The notes beneath the pieces are model-generated. The model made no database searches. It had not been told where the DNA came from and worked only from the letters and a program-made list of their open reading frames with translations. A stretch of DNA of 64,000 nucleotides from Megalonaias nervosa (Eukaryota > Mollusca > Bivalvia > Unionida > Unionidae). The stretch covers positions 62,001 to 126,000 of the forward strand of contig JAECUM010001167.1 in assembly GCA_016617855.1 (NCBI GenBank). Direction: 5' to 3'. How positions within the stretch are numbered: position 1 is the stretch's first letter; each line of letters opens with the position of its first letter. The position numbers and the translations under genes are program-made. Positions 31,701-44,297 of the stretch are shown piece after piece.

Positions 31701-32253
31701 ATATCGTTCTGATAAGATCAGTCCAAGAGAAAAGTTAACCGCGGTTAGAAATGTGTTAGATGTGTTGCATTTACCAGATGTTGTTTCTGAAAGATTATCA
31801 ACAACAACAGCGATAACAGCGCCAGTATCAGGATTAGAATTACGAGGTCACATCAATGATATGATCGCGGACAAAGAAAGATTATCATCGTATAACGAAT
31901 TACTGTCGAACTAGTCCAGTATATTTCCTGAAACGAGACTACAAACAAAAAAATTAACAGTAACAAGCATCATTGAGAAAATAAAATTGATTTATAAAGG
32001 TTACGGGGCAACATTAACAGCAAATGATAAAATCAATACTTCAAGATCAGACTACACGTTAACATATCCTGTGTGGCCGAAATCAGATTTCGCTGATGAT
32101 CCTCGCTGGAGAAATTGTTTCAACGACAGCCAAGGATTTCATGGCGGTAATGATATAAATGCTGTTGACGATCAAAGTGTAATGTTAAAGTTTCATATAT
32201 GGAGTGCCAATAATTGGTTTAGCAGGTACGACGAAGAATATTCGGATCAGTAA
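28747..32253 (+). pseudogene. Primase fused to UL9/origin-binding-type helicase
   Basis: Spans about 1,170 codons. The N-terminal half is an archaeo-eukaryotic primase: motif I YPVFDLDTK (hhhDhD), motif II FETNSGYHVL (SxxH), motif III KLAGTRSHKPGK, then a Cys/His zinc knuckle near 29810-29925. The C-terminal half matches the herpesvirus origin-binding helicase family (Herpes_ori_bp): Walker A YGMGKSEA, a 'YRKTFT' motif Ia, a 'VQWESLHRI' motif, DEAH-like VVFVDEWHG, and TNHTVEAGIS. Comparable fusions exist in African swine fever virus and other large DNA viruses. Lesions are TAG 29824, TGA 29926, a shift near 30330, TGA 31311, a shift near 31390, and TAG 31912. The last 270 codons are unassigned. 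Confidence 0.85.
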
Positions 32254-32271
32254 AATAATTACTCTATCGTT

Positions 32272-32378
32272 GTTGTTGAAATTATACATTTCATTAATAA
32301 ATATATGAAATATGTATAATTTCAACAACCATCATACAGGTCTCAGAGCGGTGAAATAATCACTACAATCACGGCCCG
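32272..32378 (+). repeat. Palindrome-plus-tail repeat, copy 3
   Basis: An 18-bp perfect inverted repeat, GTTGTTGAAATTATACAT (32272-32289) with its complement at 32312-32329, extended by TTCAT/ATGAA. The tail is CATCATACAGG, CTCAGAGCGGTGAAATAATC and ATCACGGCCC. It lies between the primase-helicase stop and the inner end of the right terminal repeat. Confidence 0.85.
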
Positions 32379-32381
32379 TGG

Positions 32382-33196
32382 GATAAATTGTATTTAGTGG
32401 CTCCATCTGTAGATGATCAGCGATGCTATGAAGTACTTAAAGATTTTAATGAAAATGCAAAATTGTTAAATGAAGACAGTGACGTTATTGACTTTATAAC
32501 TGATATTGATGAAGCGCCATCTGTAGATGACCTCAGGGCCCCTGGCCCCCATGGAAGTATTAATAATTTAGTAGTATACGATGATGTCATGCTGGACAAA
32601 CAATCAAATCCAGCTAGGATATTTTCCAGAGGCAGGCATAAAAATACAGACGTGATTTATGTTACACAGCGTTATACACAGATTCCAAAAGTGATCAGGG
32701 ATAATTGCAATATTTTAGTTGTGTTTAACGGAGTTTATAATCATACGCTGCAAAATATTTATTATACTTGGTGTTCAGGGGACATAGACATGATTAAGTT
32801 CAAACACTTTTTTTCAAAAGCACAAGCTACCCCATTTGGTTTTATAACAATAAATTTACATGATCCGAGGTCAAGATATCGTAACGGACTTAATACAATA
32901 GTTGGATAAAAAACTACAGCAGCAGGGAGGGTGGGCTAACAAAAATTGCGTGCACGATTACATAAACGATCACTCACAAAATTTTATAAACACGAATGTC
33001 AACGGCGAAGTAACAGCGCGAACTAACCACCGGTGATCTCATCACGTGTGATCTCATCACTGGTGTTATACGGAAAGTTAGAGGTTTCAGTTTGACGTTA
33101 TTGACCTTTTTTTTTTTTTATTTTTTTTCGTGTGAAATCTTTGTTTTAGATATGTTTGCTCGAATCCAATTTGTAGGGTTCACCCTCCTTGCTGCT
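32382..33196 (-). repeat. Right terminal inverted repeat (~815 bp)
   Basis: Inverse copy of 19233-20029. It contains the truncated ATPase fragment and the outer module (32918-33196) bounded by AGCAGCAGGGAGGGTG and the element tip. Relative to the left arm it has a net 15-bp GC-rich insertion near 32533 and a longer T-run near 33110. Confidence 0.9.
32388..32909 (+). pseudogene. Headless ATPase copy in right terminal repeat
   Basis: 173 codons homologous to the C-terminal three-quarters of the packaging ATPase. Walker A and the start codon are missing because they lie outside the repeated segment. A 15-bp in-frame insertion encodes RAPGP next to the 'SVDDL' stretch. Walker B and the 'QRYTQIPK' segment remain open, suggesting either recent duplication or homogenisation of the two arms by gene conversion. 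Confidence 0.9.
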
Positions 33197-33266
33197 ATAT
33201 TTCAGCCATACAATCAAAATTAAATTATGCAATAATAATACCTATCTGCTCTTTAAAGGGGAATTC

Positions 33267-33317
33267 CTTTTCTTTAAAATTCTAACCCTATGCAAAATAT
33301 GAAACTAGAGCGCCACC
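33267..33317 (+). repeat. Flanking direct repeat, right copy
   Basis: Near-identical to 18205-18256 (differences in the segment ATACGAAACTGTAG versus ATATGAAACTAG). Located about 70 bp outside the right end of element 1. Confidence 0.75.
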
Positions 33318-33889
33318 ATAGCAGAGATCGACGACGCGTCATGTAAATGTGTTATGCGTATCACATTATACACACAAGTGAAAGTGTAGGAGAAACAATC
33401 GATAAAGCTATAGGAAAATGACATCTCAGGAGCTAGATTTGTTCTGAAATATAGATTGGGTCGGCATGACGTCACAAGCTGAGCGACCTACTTTCCCCCA
33501 TCTTGCGGAGATGAAAACAATTGCTTAGTAACAGTACAGTAGCGTTAGTTATGTTCGATATTGCAAACGATTTTAGTTTACCTATATTTTATTTATTATT
33601 TCTGTTTTCTGTTCAGAAGTGCTGCATAGTCTTCTGTACAAGCAGAATATAAAACCATGAATATGTGTCTGTGGAATATTGTTATAGACGTAATATATTT
33701 TAGGTTGGTAAGGGTGGCAGTGGTGTGTACATGTCACGTACATGTTTACACAACAATATACGGCAATAAGTGTCAAGACAGTTTGAAGACTGTGTTTGTT
33801 ATATAGTTTGTATATTGTATACTTTTCATTTATAAAATGACAAATATAAATGCAATGATCATAAGATCAGTTGGCCATTTTTGCAATGT

Positions 33890-36800
33890 CTTATGGTTAC
33901 AAAGAAACGCTGGATAGCGATGCTAATGCACGATATTTACAGGAACTTAAAAAGTTGTGGAGATTAATGATTGTCCTTATAACTTTCTAGCAGATATTTG
34001 GGTAAACAACCCAACAAAATGGCCTTTAGTGACATGGCCTGATGTTTGCAACTATCTTACAGATACACCTGGTAAGTTGTTTTTTTTTTAAACAAAATAT
34101 TTTGTTGAAGTAATTGTACACTTTTTTCTTAAACCCATTTTTCTTTAATTAAACTACATATCAAAATCTGAAATTTTCAGTCGGTATTACCTGTGATCCT
34201 AATTATTTTGTAAAGTTCTCATTAATTTATATTTTTCCATTATTATTATTATTCTTTAATTGTCCTGTTAAACCTTGATTAATAAGCACTAAAAGTTGTG
34301 TATATTTCAACCTATGTGCATTTATCCACACTGCATTTATAATAATTATTTTCGTTTGTGTATGATGGTTTGAGCACCCAACACTGCAAATCTTAGGTAT
34401 ATCTTAAACTGTTGTATAAATGTCTCCCACATGTTACTGAAGTCACTAGAACAATGGCAGTTGTTTTCAGCTTGGTGGTCGTAACTATGCACTGAAAATG
34501 CCTGGATGTGAAAAAGTGCCTGGATTCCCGATCCAACCTATCAGAACATTCAGTTTGTGAGTTGAAGCGTAGGCTTGGATGTCATGGATTGGCAGTTGCT
34601 GGAAAAAAAAGAAGCCAGAATTAGTCAAAATGTAAGTTGATTCTGCCTTGTGATACCTTAATGATTACTGTACTGTACAGTAATGTTATTACGAGTTTGT
34701 TATTGTAACGTTCTTTTCAGGCAAATAACAATCTGCCATCTTTAAATAACCATTTTCACTGCACGAACAGCAAACTAAAACTCTTCAAGTCCATGTCGAC
34801 TTCTGTATGTAGTATATTTTGCCATTTACCATTTTCAACAGAGCAGATCTTCAACTTCAGGATATTGTGCGAGAAATACATCCAGTACCAGCAAGATCTG
34901 TACCACATCTTTGTGGATTTCAAGAAGGCATTTGACAGGGTATGGCAAGCAGCCTTGTGGGCGACCATGAGACTGTACAACATCAATGCCAACCTCACGA
35001 CAGTAATAGAGCACCTCTATGACAAGGCCACCAGTGCAGTATACTTCAACGGCAGCATAGGGGACTGGTTCAGACAAGGCTGTCTGCTCTCTCCCACACT
35101 AGTCAACATCGGAGGCAGAACAGTCACCAACTTATGTTTTGCTGATGAAATTGATGGACTAGCCGGAAATGAGCAAGAGCTAGCTAGCTTAGTAGGGAGC
35201 CTCGACAAAACCTCTGAAGCCTATGGCATGGAAATTAGTGCAGAGAAGACCTAACTGATGAGCAACAACACCAAGGGCATCAGTACTGACATCAGGGTCA
35301 AAGCTACGAAGCTAGAAACAGTCCACAGCTTTAAGTATTTGGGGGCAATTTTAACAGATGAAGGATCAAAGCCTGAAGTACTCTCCAGGATTGTGCAGAC
35401 AACAGCAGCACTGACAAAACTGAAGCCCATCTGGAATGACAAGAACATCGCACTCAGTTCAAAGGTCAGACTGATCCACTCACTGGTGATCTCCATATTT
35501 CTCTACACCTTTGAATCATGCACCATAACAGCTGACTTTGAGAAAAGGATACAGGCCACAGAGATGAGATGCTTCCAAAAGATCCTTGGTGCCTCATACA
35601 AAGACCGTGTCACCAATGAAGAAATACAGCAGAGGATAAAACAAGCCTTTGGGCCTTACGAAGACCTCCTGACCATATTGAAAAAATATAAACTGCAGTG
35701 GTATGGGCATGTCTCATGATTATCAGAACTTGCCAAGGCAATCCTGCAAGGCACTGTACAAGGAAGAAGAAAGAGAGGCAGGCAGAGAAAGAGGTGGAAG
35801 ACAACATTCAAGAGGAATGGAGGAAGCTGGTTGTTCGGTCTTGTGCGGTGCCCCAATGGCCTACCAGACTACAGGACTGATGATGATGATTTTCTCATGT
35901 GGGTGGGGAAGCTTGCAAGGATAAGTGTCACAGTGTCTGTGATTAATTACTGTACTAATATTATGGGGTTACTCGATTAGATACTTGTAATTTTCATAAA
36001 ATATTTTATCACAATATACAGTATTGTTCATAAATATACAAACATACAGAAATATGTACATGTAAGTAAACAATAAACAAGGACATCAATAATTACAAGG
36101 ATGTATGCAATTATCCATCTTATTGCACACACAGATGGTATTACAGTAATTATTAAGAAGTTCTAATATGCAATTTTGTTACTGCACACATTTGTTATTG
36201 TTCTTGAGTAAATTTACATTGTGCATTAATACTTGAAAACAGTTTTATTTTTATTTTAGGTGTTTGCAGTGTATAGAATCAAACAAACCAGTTATTCATG
36301 TTGATGGAAGAAAATGGTATGAACACAAAGTGAGCGAGCTGTTATCTTCTGTCAGAACCAGTAAGTCTACAGAAACTCTATCTTTTCTTCCTACAAGCAC
36401 TTGGAATAGTTTCCCATCTGTTACTATTCCAAAAGGATTTTGTTACGGGAGAATTTATGAACACATATCAACTGCAAAGGTGTACACATTTAACTCTGCC
36501 TTTGAATGTGAATGTGAGGACAACTTGACTGACTTTAGCATATCAAGACCTATGTTGAAAGGTCGACAATATTTTAAAAGTGGCCATGTGAATAACTTGC
36601 AAGATAATTATAAAGATGACCATTATTTCTTAAAATCATCTGTAATGGCATCATACATGCAGCAAGTTGTGTATCATGTATCAGTGACTCTAGCAACCTC
36701 TCAGGAAAACTAAAGGATGCATCTTGCGACTGTGAAGCTTCCTCTATGGGCAGATGCAATCATATTGCTTCTTTACTTTTTGCCTTGGAAGATTATATTC

Positions 36801-37720
36801 TTCAGTTTGGATATAAGCCATTTGCATCTACCAGCAAACTTTGTACAATGAATGTTGGGAAGAAGACTAAATGAGAGCCACAATCATGCCATTCAGCATC
36901 ATACAGCAGGAAATTAAAAGCAGATAGATTTAGAAACTATGATCCATTATGTGACACTGAAACTTTATTGCTACATTACCCATTTCAGGTTCAGACAGCA
37001 TGTTCAGCCAAATATTAGAGACAGACTACCCTGATTATGAAGTTGACATGGAGGTATTAAAGGATAGAGTCTGCGTTACAATTAATACAGTTTGACAAAA
37101 ACAGTCCCCATTGAAGTACCAAATACACAAGATCAGACAGAGTCAGAAATGTGGCACAGTAGTAGATTCTGTAGAATAACTGCTTCTGTAGCAAAAGATG
37201 TAGCAGTTGTCCACAGTAAAAGAGGGGAATATAGAAATCTATGGGGCAAAAAATTACCAGAATTAAGAAGTTTAAAATATGGAAGACAAAATGAAGAGAA
37301 AGCTTTTCAAGAGTACATGGCTGAAAATACTGGAAATGATGCTACGATACAAAAAAAGTGTCGTTTGGATCAATCCTGTGTCCAAAACATTGATGTAGTC
37401 CCGATGGCCTTGTCTACAATCAAAACAACAGACTAATAGGACGTGTAATTGAGATAAAATGTAGCAGGAAAAGATCCATTATGTGTAGATGAACTTGATG
37501 AAAGAAACAATTTTTGTTATAATGTTATAAATGGTAGGCCATTTTTAAAGAAATCACATAAATGTTACTACCAGGTACAGATGCAGATTGCACTTTGTGA
37601 AGTAGACTTTTGTGACTATCATTTGGTTCTCAGAAAGAATGATTGTTGAAAGAATATTGCCCGATTTTGAATTTTGGAAAGATTTCTGTTCAGAATTGAT
37701 AAACTTTCATCATAAACTTT
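33890..37720 (+). pseudogene. SWIM zinc-finger/YqaJ-nuclease gene, decayed
   Basis: Pieces in order: an exon-like segment (33898-34069) with YGYKETLDSDANARYLQEL and, after a shift, WPLVTWPDVCNYLTDTP before GTAAGT; a segment from about 36260 with a 'KGRQYFKSGHV' block; a SWIM-type finger in a shifted frame (CEASSMGRCNHIASLLFALE); then a YqaJ-like PD-(D/E)XK nuclease with RITAS, LKYGRQNEEKA, and, after another shift, SPDGL, IEIKC and QVQMQIA. I recall this architecture from multi-copy, probably mobile genes in molluscs and cnidarians. Several frameshifts show it is dead. A LINE fragment sits in its intron-like gap (34830-35935). Confidence 0.7.
34830..35935 (+). mobile_element. Non-LTR retrotransposon (LINE) reverse-transcriptase fragment
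   Basis: Encodes STEQIFNFRILCEKYIQYQQ, DLYHIFVDFKKAFDRVW (RT motif with FDRVW), RQGCLLSP, and then, after a deletion of about 50 residues, LCFADEIDGLA, where the catalytic YADD/FADD is FADE. A TAA at 35252-35254 and a later TGA break the frame, but the typical tail (FKYLGAILT..., WYGHVS, GRRKRGRQRKRW) follows. A short GAT repeat (near 35880) may be the 3' tail. It is 5'-truncated, as usual for LINEs, and I place it near the RTE/Nimb-like group with low certainty. Confidence 0.85.
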
Positions 37721-40700
37721 CATCATAATACCCCGATGCTAGAATATATTGAAATGAGAATCCCCAGGTGACTTATGCGAGTTGATACTCAGATTTAGGA
37801 TGCGAAACACTGTGTTTATATTGGTGCTCCACATTTTAAATTTAACTTGTATTAATTGAGAAAGTGGGGCGACAAAAACATACAAATACTGAATGAACAA
37901 TTTTACAATGACTTGTTTTATTTATAGTGGGTCTATGTATTATAGTTTGCTGTCAGTTGTTCATCTTTATGATTATTCATAAGAAAATAAGGTTCTTGAT
38001 AATGTAGGATGTGTAAGGAAATACAAAACAATGGTATGGAACTGCATTTTAATTGCTGCTTTTATCTTACAGCCTTCAACAATGGAAAATTTATATCCAT
38101 AGTGTACAAAAACTTAAAGCTATGTGGCAAGATGCTACATATTTACGTATGTATAAATGACAGAAGAATGATATAATGAAGTAATTGTCATAAAATTCTG
38201 TTTTGATTTAGTCTATATTGAATACATAATTCATGTTCTTAAAACATTTTGATGAGTTAATGTATATGTATCATTTCAAAATAATTAAGTTATATATCCT
38301 TTTAGTTATAATACACTTGTACACACAAGAAGTTTTAAAACTGATGATGACATAGAAATGTTTATCATTTAGTAAATAACATGCTCTCCTGAAATATCCA
38401 TGAATCATTTTACTTTTAGATAAATTATCAAACTAAAATCTGTTGGTGATGCAAGTTTTGTCTTTTTTTTAAGGAAGTTTTCTCCGTTTTTGGAATCATT
38501 GTTTATGATTCTCCTTTCTATTTTATTGGCAACCACATCACTGCAGTAGTAGGTAGTTTGTGTCCAAGCATCACAAACGGGTTGCTCTATACATAATGGC
38601 CTCTTCTTGTATCAAAACAAATCAGAAGACATAAGTAATTATGTTACATGTCACACTTGAATTTTGAATGTGTGAGATTTATAAGTTTGTTTACTCATGT
38701 TTTTATTTTTACCCTTAAAAAGAAATATCTGAATAAAGGTTCCTACATATTAAATAAGCTGCCATTTACCTTTGGGTCTAGACGATCTGGTGTCTTGGTG
38801 TTTGGGAGAATTTCAGAATCTAAAGAATTTGGAAGTGGTGGATTGTATTGTAAAGACACAATTATCTCTGCCGCTTACATTAGTAACTTTTAAGATACAT
38901 TTGTGGCCCGTGGTGTTGGTACCTTTCTTTTCTAGAAAATCACTCAACCTGAAAAATTTGAACATTAAACATTGTCTTACTATGTAAGATATAAACTGCA
39001 AATTTTGGTAATACATAAATCAAGCCCAATGGGCCCCATTACTAGTTTATTTTTTTTTGTATAGAAAAACTTTGTACAGTTTTGAATATCAAGACTGTAG
39101 TAATCAAACATTATTTAGACATTTGCAAGATAGCATTTGAAAATATATTGCAAAGATTGTTTTTCTTCTTCTGATATCTGAGTTGATGGCAGGACCCTAA
39201 GCCCACCCCCACCCCCTGCACTGAGCAGGCCTGTATATAATTCTGAAGTATACAAATGAGTGAGGAGGCAGGTCTCCATAAAAATCTATATAACTGGTCA
39301 GTTCTAAACTATGCTATAAAGTTACTCAGTTCAATAAATCTTCTGTGTATTTTCTTATTTCTGTCGAATATTTTGTCTTGTCTGTGTGTGTATACTCTTT
39401 AAAGTTTGAGCTCTTGTGTGCATTTTTTAAAAATTTATTTATTTATTTATTTATCTAGACCCACTCTGTTTCATTCTTGGATTTGCCCCTGTGTCACGGA
39501 ACTGAAAGGATTTGCGTTACCAGCACATCTATTGATTAAAAACATCCCCCACCCCCAATGTTAATCGAAGATGTTCTAGTTTCTATATAGATGTAAAATG
39601 ACGAACTTGATTTGGCGTAAGCGTTGCTGGGATACGGTTGGGATGATTTGTCATTGGTCCATTCCCACCTACAAAATGTTTGCTGCAGATATATGTCCAT
39701 CTTGTGATTTTGTCAGTGGTAAAATTTTCCCTTCCACAGGCACACACCCAACACTGGCACTTCTCGAGATTTTTTTTTCAGTTTTGGAATGGAATCGAAA
39801 ATAAACATGCCATATGTTCACGATCTGAAGATCTATCGCTGTTACAAAGTCCAAAGCAACAATGTCTTGTAGCACTGTGATTTTTTTCACTTTTCAGGCA
39901 CAGATGCAATATCTTCAGCATGTTCCACCATTTATATTGTAGTACAAAAGCTGTTTATTTGTCCTACATTCTGCAGCTGAGTCTGCAAGCTATAAAGAAG
40001 CAAGCAATTTTTAGCAATTAACAGTGCCAGTCGATCTCTGAAAATGAGTAAATGAACATTCATGACCCATGTGACTTGTACTATAGATATGCTCCTACTT
40101 AAAATGAGACATAATGTGGTCTGTCTGAATTTTTATATTTTTTAAATAGCAGAAAGATTTGTGCTAATAATGTGCCTTTTATTTTTGCAGGCTAAGATTT
40201 GGATGGAAAATTAAAACAATGAACCAAGCTTTGTAATGTTTTATTTTTCCAGGCCAAGCAAGTCAAGATCAGTACCACAAATTAAATTTTTTAGTTAGTG
40301 GTTATGTTAGGATTCTGTTTAATGTCATACATTTAGTGGGCTAATATATGTCAGTCAGTTACATCATCTTTTAAAATTTGTGTGTAAAACCCAAATTCCA
40401 TGACATGAGTGTCATACCTGGCAAATTTGTTTTTCTTTATTATGAGCCCGCATCTCATTGAAGGCTCACAAAGGTTGGCATCTAAATGCTATAACATTCC
40501 TAATGAATTGCAGTGAGTAAATCTGAGTACCCCCATCCCACAAAAAAAGCATGCACACAAGTATGGATATATTAAAAGTTAATATGTGTTTTAAGAGTGA
40601 AAATATAAATGCATAATAATTATCTTAAGTTTTAATTTTTATATTGTAGTTTTCACAGGTTACATATTTTGTACACTATGTTAATAGTAATAGTACTTCT

Positions 40701-43700
40701 AATTTTCATAGAGGGTAAGTCATTCAGTCAAGACTACTCAGCTTTGGAGTGATAATACACAGAAAGTGTACATGATATTCATTTTTGTGTTGAGATATTC
40801 TATGTAAACAGTCTAAACATTATACTGAATGCATAAAAAGGATAAAATTACGCATTTGAGGAAAACATACTTTCTATCATTATTGATGCTTACATAGGAG
40901 ACATTTTGTTGGAAATAACATAAATTATATTAAACTGATTTTCTTTTTCAGTTATCAAAGGTATATCTTGGGTTAAAAATACTGTGAGATAGAGCCAACA
41001 AATACCCTATAAATTGCATTCATTTTTTAATTATATTAGCACCATTTGGAAGGCATTGGTTTATCATAAACTACAACATATACACTGTTTTCAGGATCGT
41101 CCAACATGAAGCAGTTCATAGAGGATAGAATGGTGCAAAGTAAGTTTGTTGAGGCCTGCAAAAAGCCCATTGAAGTTGAAGCACCTTAAAAGCTTAAAGG
41201 TAATGTGTCTTAAATACCTTTCGAACTGTAGATTCTGTACTAGACATACAAATTATTATGCTCATAAATGAAAGAGAAATACAGTGTTCCCCTCTCCAGA
41301 TATGCCACCCACCATCACCAGCGGCCACCTCCTTTACAAGGCCAGTTTTCTCAGCAGTGAAGATTTTGTGTACAAAAATACCCCTCTGATGTAGGATGTA
41401 GTCATCATTTTAGGCACAATTTATACCTCACATGCAGCCAAATTTTATTTCAATGTGTCCAGAACCAATACTTAATTCATAAAGTAAGGTAAGTAATCCA
41501 ATTATAGTTGCTGATGTTTTTCCCAATTTCAGGTTCTCATACATGAAAGAAGTGTTGGCCAAACTACATCATTAACATGTACCAGTAATGGTTATTGTTA
41601 TATAATTATATCATTATCTATAAACATATACATTTACAGGAACTGGTTCAGCAATGTTGTGATAAAATATTTGGCTTACACAGCTATGGAGATTTTTGCT
41701 TTGATGATTATAACTGGATGTAATTGTCAAGATCATAACATGGTCAGCTTAGGCTATGTGTAGATTTTGTGGATTCACGCAAGAAGAGAAATTAACCTTA
41801 AAGAAAACAGGGTACCCGAGAAAGACCAAAAAGTCATGTGACAATACATGTATACTTCCTATATAAATAAGGCATATCATCTATTCTTCAAAAGATTCAT
41901 TTGTACGGTTAAATTGTGGTACTGTACAGTTAGAAACATAGAAATAAATCATCACAAAACTTGTACATTTCATCATGTAAACAGAAAAGCAATACTTTAA
42001 GAGAAAACATTGAAGTTATTTGACTCTACAACAATCGGGAGAGTTTGAACGTTTTTGTTGAAGAATTGAGAACATTTGATATATTGGAAAGACTCAAATA
42101 AACAGCATTGTACCAGGTAAGGTTATTAAGCAGTAGTGAGTACAAGGAAGTAAATGGGAAGAGAGTAAATGGAAAGAGAAGGATTCTAAATGCCAGTTGA
42201 TGTTTTTACCAAGATTTACATGGCGTTTATGAATGGTTTTGTAATGTACATGCAAGCAATACTCCACTTGAATATCATGCTTAAGAATTAACAGCTATTT
42301 ATGCATGTATGGTTGAAATAAGTCTGTTCTTATGACAAGAAGAACATTTTAATACTTAATTTTACTTTGAAATAAAGATATTAAATACACTGAAATTACA
42401 TATAGCTTTTTTACTAAATACACATATCACAAAATAATATAGTCCCTTTCTGTAAAGGCCACCTCCCTTACACAGTCAGTTTTCTGGTGCAGAATGGGTG
42501 CCTGTATAAGAGTGGGACTACTGTACAATCAAAACTGTCTTCAGATATCATTTAATTTCTTAAATTGACTGATCCCAATGGAATTTAACAGATTATTTGC
42601 AAAAGTTGATACATGTATGAAAACCTATGTCTAACCTGGCATGTATGCCATATTTCTAAACTTAAAAATTTATCACATTAATCTTGGCATTAATAATTCT
42701 GTTACCTGCATTTTGATGGAACAGTAATCTGTTTGTTAAAATTATGTTCCATTATCTTTATTCTTGTTCTTATTGTATTAAAAATGATTTAAATTTTAAA
42801 GTACAGCATTCAAATGTTTGAAATTTCTTACACTGCAAACTGCATTTAAAATGTAGGCATTACGAGAAAATAACTTGTCACTATTTACTGAGTGTAAGGT
42901 GAAATGATCTTAAATAATATCACACTTTCATTGAGACAAGTCTTCATAAGATTAAATTTAGAGCAGTTGAAGGATTTTTGTACCACCAAAGCATTATATA
43001 TTTTTTTGAATTATCATTTTTTGGGTTTTCATTTTCATTAGTTTCATCCTCGTGAGCCGGACACATAACAGAATAGATGATCTCCATAAGCTGTCTTAGC
43101 TGACACATACACAATGGATGATCTCTGTATCCTTGCAAGCTGTTTGGTGAGAGAAGAAGGTAGGTAGAAGAATGAAAATTTTAAATTACCCATGACAATT
43201 TTGCTTGATACAAATATTTGGAGCTTTTTCATCCATTTAATTCAGGTACCTATGTTACTTGTCCATATTATTACTGGCATTGTATTTGGTTAGATATCTT
43301 CTAATGGTACATTATATCACTTTAAATCATGTGCTAATTGGCATGTAGTGGGAATTAATACAACTGGAAAATAATGTTTAGTAATTATTGATATTGAGCA
43401 GGATTTGTATAATCCGATATTGCTACTTTATTGAAACATTTTTGATAAAATTTCAGCCTGTATATGGTGGTATTTTTAATAATTGTTGTGCGCTTACACC
43501 CCCCCCCCCACATAGTGGAAGGAGGGTGAGACCACTGCTTGGTTAAGAAACACCTGGCTACCATCCACAGAAGACAAGGTGAAACCACTATTGGTTAAAG
43601 AAAGACATGGCCATTGACTGCAGAAGACACCTGACCACTGATTATGATATTTATGTAGGCAATTTGCAGGATGGATTCCATGCTACAGATATACCCCCAC

Positions 43701-44290
43701 CCCACCCCACCCAATATCCATAGTTTTACTTGTTGTTATTGTTCATGTCTTGGGGGTTTTAGCCATTTTTCGTATTGTATGTTATACTTTACATAGCAAA
43801 CCAAATTAGCCATACTGAAACAGAAGAGACCATTTTTCCCCAATTCCCTCTTGTGAGTTGATTCAAAAAATGGCGGCCAAAAACGTTCATTGAACACGAA
43901 AAAAATCCAGAAGGTTTAATTAAAAGTTTCCCCACAATTGCAGCCAGTCAGTAAGAGAATACTGCACCATAATTTCATGGTCTTATTTGGGCCAATCAGA
44001 ATCATGTAAAGTCATATAATATCAAAAATATGAAACTGCACATATTATAGGAAAACTATACCAACTATGTAATAACAAAACACAATAGAATTTTTAAAAA
44101 TATTTTTATCAGGTTAAAGTATGCGTGTTATTAAAAGTGATTACTCCTGTACATTTATGAATATTTTGAACTCTTCAGCAAATATATAACTTTATTGGCC
44201 TTTTCAATAATTTACTTACTTCCCTTAGATAAGGGGCACTGTCATCACTTAATCAACTTCCGGGGGCTGTGTTTATCGATTTTGATTACT
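37721..44290. other. Non-coding stretch
   Basis: AT-rich sequence with only short chance frames. I see poly-T/A runs, a TTTA repeat near 39433-39458, a C-run near 43498 and no exon, RNA gene or repeat family that I can support. Confidence 0.5.
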
Positions 44291-44297
44291 CGCTACA

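Larger units (their letters stand above)
19233..33196 (+). mobile_element. Polinton/Maverick-type virus-like transposon, element 1
   Basis: A 13,964-bp element that begins AGCAGCAGGGAGGG and ends with its inverted copy, flanked by ATATT. It has inverted repeats of about 800 bp and the Polinton core set: packaging ATPase, retroviral-type integrase, and family B DNA polymerase. Added genes are a phospholipase A2, SF1 helicase, primase plus origin-binding-type helicase, two HNH modules and two cysteine-rich paralogues. No double-jelly-roll capsid or adenain-type protease is visible. At least three genes are broken by stops or shifts (integrase, polymerase-helicase, primase-helicase), so this copy is an endogenous relic. 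Confidence 0.93.

Noticed and set aside
22070..31914. Four in-frame TAG codons in element 1 as evidence for TAG reassignment or readthrough
   Set aside because: The same genes also carry TGA stops and frameshifts, and intact neighbours end normally, so ordinary pseudogene decay explains them.
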